Assembly: GCA_002299895.1 (NCBI GenBank)
Contig: DBOC01000009.1
Location: 122,277-186,276, forward strand
DNA: 64,000 nt
Origin: Sphingomonadales bacterium UBA656
Lineage (GTDB): Bacteria; Pseudomonadota; Alphaproteobacteria; Sphingomonadales; Sphingomonadaceae
Reading direction: 5' to 3'
Made by a program: the position numbers and the translations under genes. Positions within the stretch are counted from its first letter, which is position 1; each line of letters opens with the position of its first letter. The notes below the pieces were generated by a model, which did not search any database, was not told the origin of the DNA, and saw only the letters and a program-made list of their open reading frames with translations. This document shows positions 49,793-58,641 of the stretch, piece after piece.

Positions 49793-51622
49793 CTATTTTT
49801 GGACGAGATAATCGGGGGAAGCAAACACAAGAAGTGTCGCTAGATACACGCGTCGTTCCTTGTCTGCCAACGCACTGGTGTCCGTGACGGTCATCGCGTC
49901 AAGCGCGGCCTTGATCGTTGCTTTGGTGGTGTCAGTGAGCTGGTTTCCGGACAATAACAAGGACAGCCGGTTCAGTAAGGCCGCCGTGTCGGAAACGATC
50001 GCTAACTCGCGTGTATAAGTGGCTTTGACGTCGTTGTTCACGCCGTTGACGGATCCGATGGTTGACGCCATGAAGTTGATATAGCCGGCAACACTCACTT
50101 CGGTAACGATTTGGAATTCAGGTGCGACCAGCGCGTTGGTTGCGATTGCGGTATTGGCAGGGACATAACCCGGGCGGTAAAAATTAAACACAGACGGCGC
50201 ACGCAAGGGGCTTTGACCCAGGCTGGTGCCGGGATTGGACAGGTTTGCGATGGTCCAATTACCTGTTCGCGATGTGGCACCGAAATTTCTGGCCCATTGT
50301 GTAAAGCGCAATACCGGCTCACGAACTTTGCCAAAGGTCGGCGACGTTAGCCCGGCCGCATTTGTTGCTTCATCATCCAACAAAATAGCCTTGAACACCG
50401 CGCGCAGATCACCGCGAACCCCCGAACCATTATTGTTAAATATCTTGGCAACACGGTCAACATAGCCAGCGCTAGGGTTACTCGTTACCAAACGCTGGAT
50501 CATCTGCTTTGAAAAGAATGGGCCCACATTGGGATGGTTGAAAAGTGCGTCCAGCGCCAGTTTCATGGATGTTGGAGCATCGGTGTTGGCCGGAATAGTG
50601 GTGCCCAGAAATGTTTTTTCCAGCATGGAATGTTCGCTGGTGGTCTGTGGCCTTGACCATCTGGTCGTATCGCTTGTCATCGGCCTGATTACAGATTCTA
50701 CCGGTGCGACCGATTGTGATGGAAAACGGACAGAAGGCGTTCTGACCAAGTTCGCATAGTCGTAACTATAACCGGTAAATACACGCGCAAGGTTGGATAC
50801 ATCGGAATTGGTATATGTTTCGATAGGCTGGCCAGTGGTTCCGATTTTTTTGGTGCCGTCATTATTTAGCTCATTCAAACCAATGGTGAAAAGCTGCATA
50901 ACTTCACGCGCATAATTTTCGTCGGGTACGCGACCAGTCCGCGTATCTTCTTTCCTGTTATCGAGCGTGCTGAGGTAAACGCCCATTGCGGGGTTGAGTG
51001 TTACGTCTTCCAGTAACTGACGGAAATTACCCAAAGCATTGCGGTTGAGAACATCCCAATAAGCCGCCACAGCATTTGACTGCCATTGGATTTCGATACC
51101 GTTGGTCGACACGACAAAAAACTGGGAAAGCGCGTACGCCAATCTTTTACGAACGGGGTCGGGGCTGGCAATCAACTGGTTCCAAACCATGTAATCCGCG
51201 AACTGGTTTTGATTATAATACTCGTCGACGGTCACTTGATCGTAACCGCGCGATGACAGCCAGGCGACGCCTGTTTGGCTAATCGGAATGTCCATCTGTT
51301 TATCGAGCCAGGCCACGAAACCTACAGATCGAATGTCTGCGATTTCGGCTTCAGTCGCCGCAAGACTGGCCTTCAAAATGAAACGGGCTGCTTCGCCATC
51401 TGTCGCCGGCTTCGCAACTTGCACAGTTGGTGCCAAAACAGAGGTAATTGAATTGTCATCAGTTCCTCCACCGCCACATGCGGCCAAGGCCAAGGAAGCG
51501 GCGGGGATCGCAAAAATAGCGGGTGATTTTTCACCAACAGTTCCCTGCGGTGCAGCGACTGTATCAGGGGCGGCATCAGATTTTGTTGGCCTATCAAGAA
51601 CTAAGCCTTCAGGTTGCGTCAT
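49793..51622 (-). CDS. DUF1800 protein, partner of DUF1501
   Basis: ATG 51622 after GGGGGGAAG gives 609 residues. The start is unusual: a ~40-residue polar stretch, then a hydrophobic segment (AIFAIPAASLALAACGGGG) with a lipobox-like AAC and a glycine run. DUF1800 marks are RFILKASLAATEAEI, NYAREVMQLFTIGLNELN, YTNSDVSNLARVFTGYSYD, VGPFFSKQMIQRLVTSNPS and NFYRPGYVPANT. It is expected in the periplasm. It is divergent from the T4SS operon. Confidence 0.92.
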   Translation of the reverse strand: MTQPEGLVLDRPTKSDAAPDTVAAPQGTVGEKSPAIFAIPAASLALAACGGGGTDDNSITSVLAPTVQVAKPATDGEAARFILKASLAATEAEIADIRSVGFVAWLDKQMDIPISQTGVAWLSSRGYDQVTVDEYYNQNQFADYMVWNQLIASPDPVRKRLAYALSQFFVVSTNGIEIQWQSNAVAAYWDVLNRNALGNFRQLLEDVTLNPAMGVYLSTLDNRKEDTRTGRVPDENYAREVMQLFTIGLNELNNDGTKKIGTTGQPIETYTNSDVSNLARVFTGYSYDYANLVRTPSVRFPSQSVAPVESVIRPMTSDTTRWSRPQTTSEHSMLEKTFLGTTIPANTDAPTSMKLALDALFNHPNVGPFFSKQMIQRLVTSNPSAGYVDRVAKIFNNNGSGVRGDLRAVFKAILLDDEATNAAGLTSPTFGKVREPVLRFTQWARNFGATSRTGNWTIANLSNPGTSLGQSPLRAPSVFNFYRPGYVPANTAIATNALVAPEFQIVTEVSVAGYINFMASTIGSVNGVNNDVKATYTRELAIVSDTAALLNRLSLLLSGNQLTDTTKATIKAALDAMTVTDTSALADKERRVYLATLLVFASPDYLVQK

Positions 51623-51736
51623 CACACTTCCCCCCAACCATACAAGATCAATTCCAAATTTTGAATCGACCGTGGTTTACACCGCTGTATGCAACACAAA
51701 CGTCATTTTACAACGCCTACGCGACGCTTTACTTTC

Positions 51737-51751
51737 TTAACCTTTTTTTAA
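51737..51751 (+). promoter_or_regulatory. CtrA-type site TTAA-N7-TTAA upstream of the T4SS operon
   Basis: TTAA at 51737-51740, seven bases, then TTAA at 51748-51751 followed by C: a full match to the CtrA consensus. It lies 85 bases before virB1 and 115 bases before the divergent DUF1800 start. Surrounding DNA is rich in A/T. CtrA is a master regulator in alphaproteobacteria; binding here is inferred from the motif only. Confidence 0.5.
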
Positions 51752-51835
51752 CTGCCTACAATAATTTTTTGTTGCGATGGGTGGGGTAGGGGATTAGTCA
51801 GCGGCATGGTACCAAGCGTTATTTAGGCTCAAAAC

Positions 51836-52444
51836 ATGGTCAACAGGCGCTTCACACTTCCTATTTTTGCAGTTTTGCCGCTCGCTGGCATTTGTTCAGT
51901 TGCGCACGCAAATGTTTTCGAACGCAAACAAAATGGAAGCATTGTCGAAATATCTCAGCCAGTTTGGCGGACGAATCCGTCACCGACTGGTGGGGGTCGA
52001 TATATACCCAAGGCACAGCCCGCATCGGACGCTGCTCAATCACAAAATGTCGTGCAGCAGCATATTGAAGCCACCGCAACACGGTTCGGAGTTGATCGCA
52101 ATTTGGTCGACGCCGTCGCATGGCAAGAGTCACGATATAATCCGCGCGCCATTTCTAAGGCTGGGGCCGTGGGGGTGATGCAACTTATGCCGGAGACTGC
52201 GCGGCAATTGGGTGTGCACAACCTTTATGATGTGGAGCAGAATGTGGTTGGTGGGACTGCCTATCTGCGCCAGCAACTTGAACGCTTTGGCAATAATGTG
52301 CCGCTTGCCTTGGCCGCATATAATGCAGGACCAGGTGCAGTGATTAAATATGGCGGTATCCCGCCTTATCGCGAAACACAAAATTACGTCCGCCAGATAA
52401 TGCAACGTTTGTCGACAACGTCGACTTATCACGCAGGATATTGA
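51836..52444 (+). CDS. virB1: VirB1-like lytic transglycosylase
   Basis: The 202-residue protein has a signal peptide ending SVAHANVFE. The SLT domain shows the catalytic glutamate in VAWQESRYNPRAISKAGAVGV (in part), MQLMPETARQLG, GGTAYLRQQLERFGNNVPLALAAYNAGPGAV (in part) and YRETQNYVRQI. It opens the murein so that the T4SS can be assembled. It is the first gene of the virB operon and comes right before virB2. Confidence 0.88.
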   Translation: MVNRRFTLPIFAVLPLAGICSVAHANVFERKQNGSIVEISQPVWRTNPSPTGGGRYIPKAQPASDAAQSQNVVQQHIEATATRFGVDRNLVDAVAWQESRYNPRAISKAGAVGVMQLMPETARQLGVHNLYDVEQNVVGGTAYLRQQLERFGNNVPLALAAYNAGPGAVIKYGGIPPYRETQNYVRQIMQRLSTTSTYHAGY

Positions 52445-52449
52445 GGTTC

Positions 52450-52770
52450 ATGATGACATATACATTCTCTCGTTTCTTCACCCTAGCTGCGTTGGCCATT
52501 GCTCTACCCAAAACGGCGATGGCGCAGGTGGCTAATGTCGATCCACAAGGTTCAGGGCCAATCGTCAATGCGCTTGGCTGGATACAAGGAACACTGCTGG
52601 GCAATGTCGCAACGACAGCGGCCGTGATAGCCGTCGCTGTTGTAGGTTTGATGATGCTGACCGGACGCATGAATTGGCGCTTTGGTGCCACCGTCATTAT
52701 TGGCTGCTTCATTCTTTTTGGCGCAACGGCGATTGTCTCGGGTATTCGTATCGCCGCAGTTGGTGGTTAG
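52450..52770 (+). CDS. virB2: VirB2-like major pilin
   Basis: ATG 52450 gives a 106-residue protein with a signal peptide (TFSRFFTLAALAIALPKTAMAQ) and two strongly hydrophobic helices (TAAVIAVAVVGLMMLTGRMN and ATVIIGCFILFGATAIVSG), exactly the VirB2/TrbC pilin form. It overlaps the virB1 end region within 6 bases and precedes virB3 by three bases. Confidence 0.9.
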   Translation: MMTYTFSRFFTLAALAIALPKTAMAQVANVDPQGSGPIVNALGWIQGTLLGNVATTAAVIAVAVVGLMMLTGRMNWRFGATVIIGCFILFGATAIVSGIRIAAVGG

Positions 52771-52773
52771 GGC

Positions 52774-53058
52774 ATGACCCCGCTGAACCGCACGCCGATA
52801 TTCCGGGCATTAACACAGCCGCAGATGTTTGCCGGCGTTACCTATAGCTACTTTGTCATAAATCTGGTTGTCACGACCGAGATTTTCCTGATCACACGCT
52901 CCTTTTGGGCGATCCCGGCTGCTGCGATCATCCATGCCATCGGCTATATAGCCTGTTTGCGGGAACCCCGGATTTTCGACCTCTGGATTACGAAAATAAG
53001 TCGTTGCGGCCGCACCCGCACTTATGACCTTTGGCGCTGCAACAGTTATCGGCCTTAA
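52774..53058 (+). CDS. virB3: VirB3-like inner-membrane T4SS protein
   Basis: The 94-residue protein shows MTPLNRTPIFRALTQPQMFA, then two hydrophobic segments (FVINLVVTTEIFLI and AIPAAAIIHAIGYIACL) and REPRIFDLWITK, the VirB3 pattern. It lies between the pilin and the VirB4 ATPase as usual; VirB3 helps place VirB4 and pilin. ATG 52774 is three bases after virB2. Confidence 0.9.
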   Translation: MTPLNRTPIFRALTQPQMFAGVTYSYFVINLVVTTEIFLITRSFWAIPAAAIIHAIGYIACLREPRIFDLWITKISRCGRTRTYDLWRCNSYRP

Positions 53059-53061
53059 CAT

Positions 53062-55488
53062 ATGAAAACGGTCGCCCAAAAAACAGCAGCTTTGGACCCA
53101 TGCGCAGGAGATCGTCTGCCTTATGCTGGGCATTTGGACGACCATACGGTGATGACCCGCAGCGGCGACTTGATTCAGATGATTCAGGTCGACGGCATCG
53201 CCTTTGAAACTGCTGATAGCGAAACGCTGAATCATATGGCGGCAGTGCGGGATGTGGTGATGCGCGGCATCGCGAACTCCAACTTGATGTTGTACTGCCA
53301 CGTCATTCGCCGCCAGGTGTCAGCCGAGCTATCGGGCGCACAACCAGAGGGTTTTGTCCGTGACCTCGACGATGCCTGGAAACAGCAATTGCGTGGCAAA
53401 AGGCTCTACATTAACGACATGGTGTTAATGCTGGTCCGTCGGCCCGCCCGAGGGAAAATAGGCTTTTTTGATCGCCTCATCAAATGGGGCAATGGGGCAA
53501 GCAACAGCGCCGAACGGCTGGCGGACCAAATGCGAGAACTGCGCGAATTGGATGCGGCACGCACCAATCTGCTCTCCGCTTTGACCCGCTATGGGCCCCG
53601 TCTGCTCGGCCGATATCATAACGCAAGTGGCATCTGTTCCGAACCGCTTGAGATATTGTCGGCACTGTATAATGGCGAAATGCAGCCCGTGCTTGAACCT
53701 ACGGGCGATGCTGGACACTATCTGCCTTATAAGCGGATCAGCTTTGGCCTTGATGCTCTGGAATTGAAAGGTGCTAGCGCCAACGCATCGCGTTTTGGTG
53801 CTATCGTTTCCATCAAGGATTACCCAGCCCATACCGCACCCGGGATGCTCGATAATCTGCTGCGCTTGCCGCATGAGTTGACCATGACGGAGAGCTTTGC
53901 CTTCATTGACCGCCAGATTGCGGATGAACGCATCGGACTTGCGCTTCGCCGGTTGCGCGCGGCCTCAGACGAAACCACCACCCTGCGCCAAGGTCTTTTG
54001 GGCGCAAAGGATGATCTCACGGGGGGCGCTGCGGCTTATGGTGAGCACCATCTGACTGTTCATGTCCGCGCGATGACCTTGGCCGCGCTCGATGCGGCTG
54101 TCGCCGATGTGCAGGCATCGCTTGCCGATATTGGCGCCGTTGCCGTGCGTGAAGACCTCAATCTTGAAAGTGCCTTTTGGGGCCAGTTCCCGGGCAATGC
54201 AGATTATATTGCGCGCAAGGCATTGGTATCGACGGCGAATTTGTCCGGACTCATTTCGCTCCACGGTTTTCCAATCGGCGTGCCGGATGGCGGTCCATGG
54301 GGTGGACCAATCACCGTGCTCGAAACGACATCCAGCACGCCCTATTTCTTTAACTTGCATAGCGGCGATTTGGGTAATTTCACGCTTATTGGGCCATCGG
54401 GGTCGGGCAAAACGGTGGTGCTCAATTTCTTGATTGCCCAGGCGCAGAAATTTTATCCCCGCACATTTTTCTTTGACAAGGATCGCGGTGCCGAGATTTT
54501 CATTCGCGCCATTGGTGGCCATTATGATGTCTTGCGGCCCGGAACGCCAACCGGCTTCAACCCACTTCAACTGCCCGAGAATGCCATAAATCAGGCATTT
54601 TTAAGGCAGTGGCTGTCACAAATTTTAACACCAGCAGGCGGGCAACTTACTGCCGATGAAAACGCGATTATCGCAAGTGCGGTTGATGCCAATTTTGGCC
54701 AGCCTCCCGAGCATCGCCAATTGCGGTATTTGGTGGAACTGCTGGCTGGCGGCGCACGTCCCATACGGGGCGACCTCGCATCACGGCTTGCGCCTTGGTA
54801 TGGTGCAGGCGAACATGCTTGGCTGTTTGATAACCCGGCAGACCAGTTGAACCTGGATACTAGAACCGCTGGCTTTGACATGACGGCATTGCTTGACAAC
54901 CCCGGCTTGCGGACGCCCGCGATGATGTATTTGTTCCACCGGGTCGATGAACGCTTGGACGGCAGCCCGTCGATGATTGTTATCGACGAAGGGTGGAAGG
55001 CACTGGATGACGACGTCTTTGTCCACCGGCTGAAGGATTGGATGAAGACCATTCGCAAACGCAATGGCGTGGTAGGTTTTGCCACCCAAAGCGCAAGTGA
55101 CGCGATTGAAAGCAAGATTGCCGCAACCATCATTGAGCAATCCGCCACGCAATTGTTCATGAGTAATCCTAAGGCACAGGCATCCGATTATTGCGGTGGT
55201 TTCGGGCTGACCGCGCATGAGCTGGATCTCGTGCGCTCCTTACCCGAACATTTGCGCTGCGTTTTGATCAAACAAGGCGGGAACAGCGTCGTTGCGCGTC
55301 TCGACATGGGCAATATGCCAGATGCAATCACCGTGTTGTCGGGCCGCGAAAGCAGTGTGCGCAAACTGGACGAGCTGCGCCGCGTGCATGGTGACGCGCC
55401 GTCCGAATGGATGCCACTATTGTTGCAGAACGCGCAGGAAGTTGCATTTGCTCCGCGGCCAGCTGCAACGACGGGAATGCAAAGCTGA
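53062..55488 (+). CDS. virB4: VirB4-like T4SS ATPase
   Basis: The 808-residue protein is full length. Walker A GPSGSGKTVVLNFLI is near residue 444, Walker B MIVIDEGWKALDDD near 637, and the N-terminal CagE-type domain holds LDDAWKQQLRGKRLY and ERLADQMRELRELDAARTN (in part). VirB4 powers pilus building and substrate transfer, and takes the place of VirD4 in some minimal systems. The next gene begins at the last base of its stop. Confidence 0.95.
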   Translation: MKTVAQKTAALDPCAGDRLPYAGHLDDHTVMTRSGDLIQMIQVDGIAFETADSETLNHMAAVRDVVMRGIANSNLMLYCHVIRRQVSAELSGAQPEGFVRDLDDAWKQQLRGKRLYINDMVLMLVRRPARGKIGFFDRLIKWGNGASNSAERLADQMRELRELDAARTNLLSALTRYGPRLLGRYHNASGICSEPLEILSALYNGEMQPVLEPTGDAGHYLPYKRISFGLDALELKGASANASRFGAIVSIKDYPAHTAPGMLDNLLRLPHELTMTESFAFIDRQIADERIGLALRRLRAASDETTTLRQGLLGAKDDLTGGAAAYGEHHLTVHVRAMTLAALDAAVADVQASLADIGAVAVREDLNLESAFWGQFPGNADYIARKALVSTANLSGLISLHGFPIGVPDGGPWGGPITVLETTSSTPYFFNLHSGDLGNFTLIGPSGSGKTVVLNFLIAQAQKFYPRTFFFDKDRGAEIFIRAIGGHYDVLRPGTPTGFNPLQLPENAINQAFLRQWLSQILTPAGGQLTADENAIIASAVDANFGQPPEHRQLRYLVELLAGGARPIRGDLASRLAPWYGAGEHAWLFDNPADQLNLDTRTAGFDMTALLDNPGLRTPAMMYLFHRVDERLDGSPSMIVIDEGWKALDDDVFVHRLKDWMKTIRKRNGVVGFATQSASDAIESKIAATIIEQSATQLFMSNPKAQASDYCGGFGLTAHELDLVRSLPEHLRCVLIKQGGNSVVARLDMGNMPDAITVLSGRESSVRKLDELRRVHGDAPSEWMPLLLQNAQEVAFAPRPAATTGMQS

Positions 55489-56720
55489 TGGCCAGTTGCG
55501 GCACCCTCAACCCTGCGGCAGGTTCGGCGGAAACAATGGTGAACGCCGTTGATTGCTATATTGGATCGACCGTGCAAGCGGGCTATGCCAATTTGCTGGG
55601 CCAAGGCAGTGTGTTTAATATTGCCCTCACGATGGCGCTGACAATTTACGTCGCGATCATCGGATACCGGCTGATATTTGGTCGTTCCTCGCTCAGCGTT
55701 GGCGAGATGATGCCGCGTATGATTATCATTGGCGCGGTGCTAGCGCTAACCAGTAATTGGGCAACATATCAAGTTTTGGTCTACGACCTTCTAACCGACG
55801 GGCCACAGGAAATCGTGCGTGCCATTAACCCTGGTGATGGCGATGTGCGCGGCATTACCGAGCGTGTTGATATGCTATCTGGCCGCATGGTTGACCTTGC
55901 CGATGCTTGGACGGAGTTTGATGCGCGGCCGGATCAGATGCTGCCAACAAACACAACAGCGACTGAACCCGCAACACTTCCTGTCACTGCGAACAATATC
56001 ACCGCTTTTGTTACGCCAAAGGATTCACTGGGTCCCAATATGCTATTGTTTAGCGCACTATTCCTCGTGCTGGCATCGGCAGGCGTCTTGGTCGTGACGA
56101 AAATCGTCTTGGGCCTGCTGTTGCTCCTTGGTCCTGTATTTGCAGTGCTGGGTTTGTTTGCATCTACGCGCGGCTTGGCGCTGGGCTGGGGCCGTGCCGC
56201 GGTCATGATGGCATTGGTGCCTATCATGACAATGATAACATCTGCGGGAGCTGTAGCAGCGCTTGAGCCGATATTGACACAAATGTACGTGTCGGCGGGG
56301 CAAGGCGATTTCTCATTGCGCGCGGCTTTGACGATATTGGTGATCGTGCTCATCATGGTGGCGGTGGCGGTGCAGCTATTCCGAATTGGCCGCACAATTG
56401 TGAGCGGTTGGACCCTGCCCTTTGGCCAACATCGCCTAGTCGACAATCAAATCTCCGCACCAGTCGAGAATGGCTCACTGCCGTCCAGCAATGTCGTGTA
56501 TAACGAACGCATGCAGTCGCTTATCGGCGCTATTGAGCGTTCCGTCCAGTTAACCGCGGGCAGCAGCCCAGGTAACCCACGCGGGATGTTATTGCCGCAG
56601 CGTGTTTATTCTGATGCTGATCAAGCAGGGCAGAAAACCAGTTATTCCGATCGGCGCATTTCGCGAGGCCCCGTCAATGCGGTCCGTGCGCCAATTAAAG
56701 CCATCAGGAACGTTGCATGA
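55488..56720 (+). CDS. virB6: VirB6/TrbL-like polytopic T4SS protein
   Basis: ATG 55488 overlaps the virB4 stop by one base; 410 residues. Several strongly hydrophobic segments (IALTMALTIYVAIIGYRLIF, LLFSALFLVLASAGVLVVTK, IVLGLLLLLGPVFAVLGLFA, ALTILVIVLIMVAVAVQLF) and ALGWGRAAVMMALVPIMTM fit VirB6, which forms the inner-membrane channel. Where a virB5 gene would be expected (between virB4 and virB6) there is none. A Gly/Ser/Arg-rich tail ends the protein. Confidence 0.88.
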   Translation: MASCGTLNPAAGSAETMVNAVDCYIGSTVQAGYANLLGQGSVFNIALTMALTIYVAIIGYRLIFGRSSLSVGEMMPRMIIIGAVLALTSNWATYQVLVYDLLTDGPQEIVRAINPGDGDVRGITERVDMLSGRMVDLADAWTEFDARPDQMLPTNTTATEPATLPVTANNITAFVTPKDSLGPNMLLFSALFLVLASAGVLVVTKIVLGLLLLLGPVFAVLGLFASTRGLALGWGRAAVMMALVPIMTMITSAGAVAALEPILTQMYVSAGQGDFSLRAALTILVIVLIMVAVAVQLFRIGRTIVSGWTLPFGQHRLVDNQISAPVENGSLPSSNVVYNERMQSLIGAIERSVQLTAGSSPGNPRGMLLPQRVYSDADQAGQKTSYSDRRISRGPVNAVRAPIKAIRNVA

Positions 56721-57532
56721 CCCGACACTATCATGGACTTGTTCATATCATCATAGTGATGGGCATCGCCGTTATGCAGCCCATGGCAGCATTAGCGCAG
56801 GTTGCGCCAAATATCCGCTATGTGGATTATAACCCCGATACCATCATTCGTCTGACTGGTCATACTGGCTATCAAATGATGCTTGAATTTGAACCGGGTG
56901 AACAGATCGAAACCGTTGGTATCGGCGACTCCTCTGGCTGGCAAGTAACCCCCAATGGCGCAGGAACGGTGATGTTCCTGAAGCCCATAGGTGTGCCGCC
57001 TGCGACCAATCTCTCGATCATCACCAACTTGCGGCGCTATAATCTTGAGCTCTTGGCCAAATCCGGCCTGCGTGTGCCGCAGAGCCAGATTATTTATGCA
57101 GTGCGTTTCCGTTACCCTCAGAAAGTCATGGCCGCCGACACAATGGCAACACCCCCACCTTTGATTACGACGCCGCCTGAATTGTGGAACCGCGCCTATA
57201 GCTATGACGGCGCAAAGGCCAATGTACCCGAACAAGTATTTGACGATGGCAAAGCGACCTATTTCCGCTTTGCGGCTGGTTCGGCGGCGCCTGCAATTTT
57301 CAGCATTACGCCCGATGCCGGCGAAAGCATCGTCAATTTCGCTGTGCGCGGCCCTTACACCGTGGTGGAACAAATCGCGCCGCAATTTGTGCTGCGTCAT
57401 GGAAAAGAAGTCACCATCATCTTTAACGACGCTTATGCCGTGCCGACGCCCGGTGCAGATGCCCCCAAGCCACGTGCGCCAGCGAAAAAATGCGGACTTT
57501 TTGGTTGCAAATCCAGGGAGGCAAAGCCGTGA
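56717..57532 (+). CDS. virB9: VirB9-like outer-membrane complex protein
   Basis: The 271-residue protein overlaps virB6 as ATGA. It has a signal peptide ending AALAQVAPN and the CagX domain: DYNPDTIIRLTGHTGYQMML, FEPGEQIETVGIGDSSGWQV and VRFRYPQ. The C-terminal half carries the second domain (RAYSYDGAKANVPEQVFDDG, YFRFA). Two cysteines close to the end (KKCGLFGCKS) are unusual. No virB7 or virB8 gene lies before it. Confidence 0.92.
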   Translation: MTRHYHGLVHIIIVMGIAVMQPMAALAQVAPNIRYVDYNPDTIIRLTGHTGYQMMLEFEPGEQIETVGIGDSSGWQVTPNGAGTVMFLKPIGVPPATNLSIITNLRRYNLELLAKSGLRVPQSQIIYAVRFRYPQKVMAADTMATPPPLITTPPELWNRAYSYDGAKANVPEQVFDDGKATYFRFAAGSAAPAIFSITPDAGESIVNFAVRGPYTVVEQIAPQFVLRHGKEVTIIFNDAYAVPTPGADAPKPRAPAKKCGLFGCKSREAKP

Positions 57533-58641
57533 GCATATTTAAATCGGGCAATATGGACCCGCGCAGCGCCCTAGATCTGGAAACGCTTGAAGACGCGAAC
57601 CAAAAGATTTTATCGCCAGTGGCCATGCCGAATGGCCTATCGCCGGGAATGAAATTGGGCGTGCTGGGCATCGGTTTGCTTGCCATATTAACCTTTAGCA
57701 GCTTGGCGAACAGCCGGAATGCCGCAAACCAAATTGCAGCAAAGCCGTCCGCCGCCGCGTCGGTACAGGCCATTCCTGCAGGCGGTCTTGTACCGCCTGC
57801 AACGTTGCGTCCGGGGCCGCCGGAATTGCCGCCGCCAGTCCTCGTCCCGCCACCTGTGAATAACCCAGGCGGCACAGCATTGGGCATCGTTGGACCGGTA
57901 GCGGTTAGCCCGAACCGCTTTCAATCACCAGGCATCGTCGTGGATGCCACAAAAGGCGGCGTCGCCTTAGCGCCACCCACACCGGGTCTCGCAGGTGCAA
58001 AAAACGATGAGTTGAGCGCAGAAGACAGATTTTCCGACCGCGTCGCAGCTGGTGAAAACGCACCTGCCCGCGCAGTCCGTATCGCCAATAGCAGCTATAT
58101 AGTGCCGCAGGGCGCAATCATCGCTGGCGTTCTTGAAACCGCCATAAACTCCGATCTACCTGGATATGTTCGTGCCGTTGTCAGCCGCGACGTCATGGGC
58201 TTTGACGGCCGACGGGTGCTTATCCCAAGCGGCAGTCGCTTGATTGGCCAATATCGCTCGGGCCTCGCCGCGGGACAATCCCGCGCGTTCATTGTGTGGA
58301 CACGGCTAACCCGCCCAGATGGCGTAACCGTGTCGCTCGGTTCGCCTGTCACCGACCCACTTGGCCGAGCGGGCTTAGGGGGTAAAGTGGATAGCCACTT
58401 CCTGAAACGTTTTGGTTCGGCGATATTACTGTCGGTTGTGCAATCCGGCCTTGGGCTTTTGCAACAGGGCGGCAATGATGTCATCGTCCGCACAGCAGAT
58501 GATGCCAAAAGCGTTGCGGGGATTGCGTTGCAGCGGGACATTAGCATCCCGCCCACGGTAAAAGTTGCCCAAGGAACAGCGATCCGCATCTTTATCGCCC
58601 GCGATCTCGATTTTTCGGGCACCGACGGCGACGGGCAATGA
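57529..58641 (+). CDS. virB10: VirB10-like T4SS protein
   Basis: GTG 57529 overlaps virB9 (GTGA), with AGGGAGG at 57514-57520; 370 residues. The protein has a short cytoplasmic N-terminus, one membrane helix (KLGVLGIGLLAILTFSSL), a proline-rich stretch (PPELPPPVLVPPPVNNPGG) and the TrbI domain: VPQGAIIAGVLETAINSDLPG, VIVSRDVMG-like AVVSRDVMGFDGRRVLIPSG, GSRLIGQYRSGL and GTAIRIFIARDLDFSG. It spans the envelope, linking the inner ATPases with VirB9. Confidence 0.94.
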   Translation: MSIFKSGNMDPRSALDLETLEDANQKILSPVAMPNGLSPGMKLGVLGIGLLAILTFSSLANSRNAANQIAAKPSAAASVQAIPAGGLVPPATLRPGPPELPPPVLVPPPVNNPGGTALGIVGPVAVSPNRFQSPGIVVDATKGGVALAPPTPGLAGAKNDELSAEDRFSDRVAAGENAPARAVRIANSSYIVPQGAIIAGVLETAINSDLPGYVRAVVSRDVMGFDGRRVLIPSGSRLIGQYRSGLAAGQSRAFIVWTRLTRPDGVTVSLGSPVTDPLGRAGLGGKVDSHFLKRFGSAILLSVVQSGLGLLQQGGNDVIVRTADDAKSVAGIALQRDISIPPTVKVAQGTAIRIFIARDLDFSGTDGDGQ

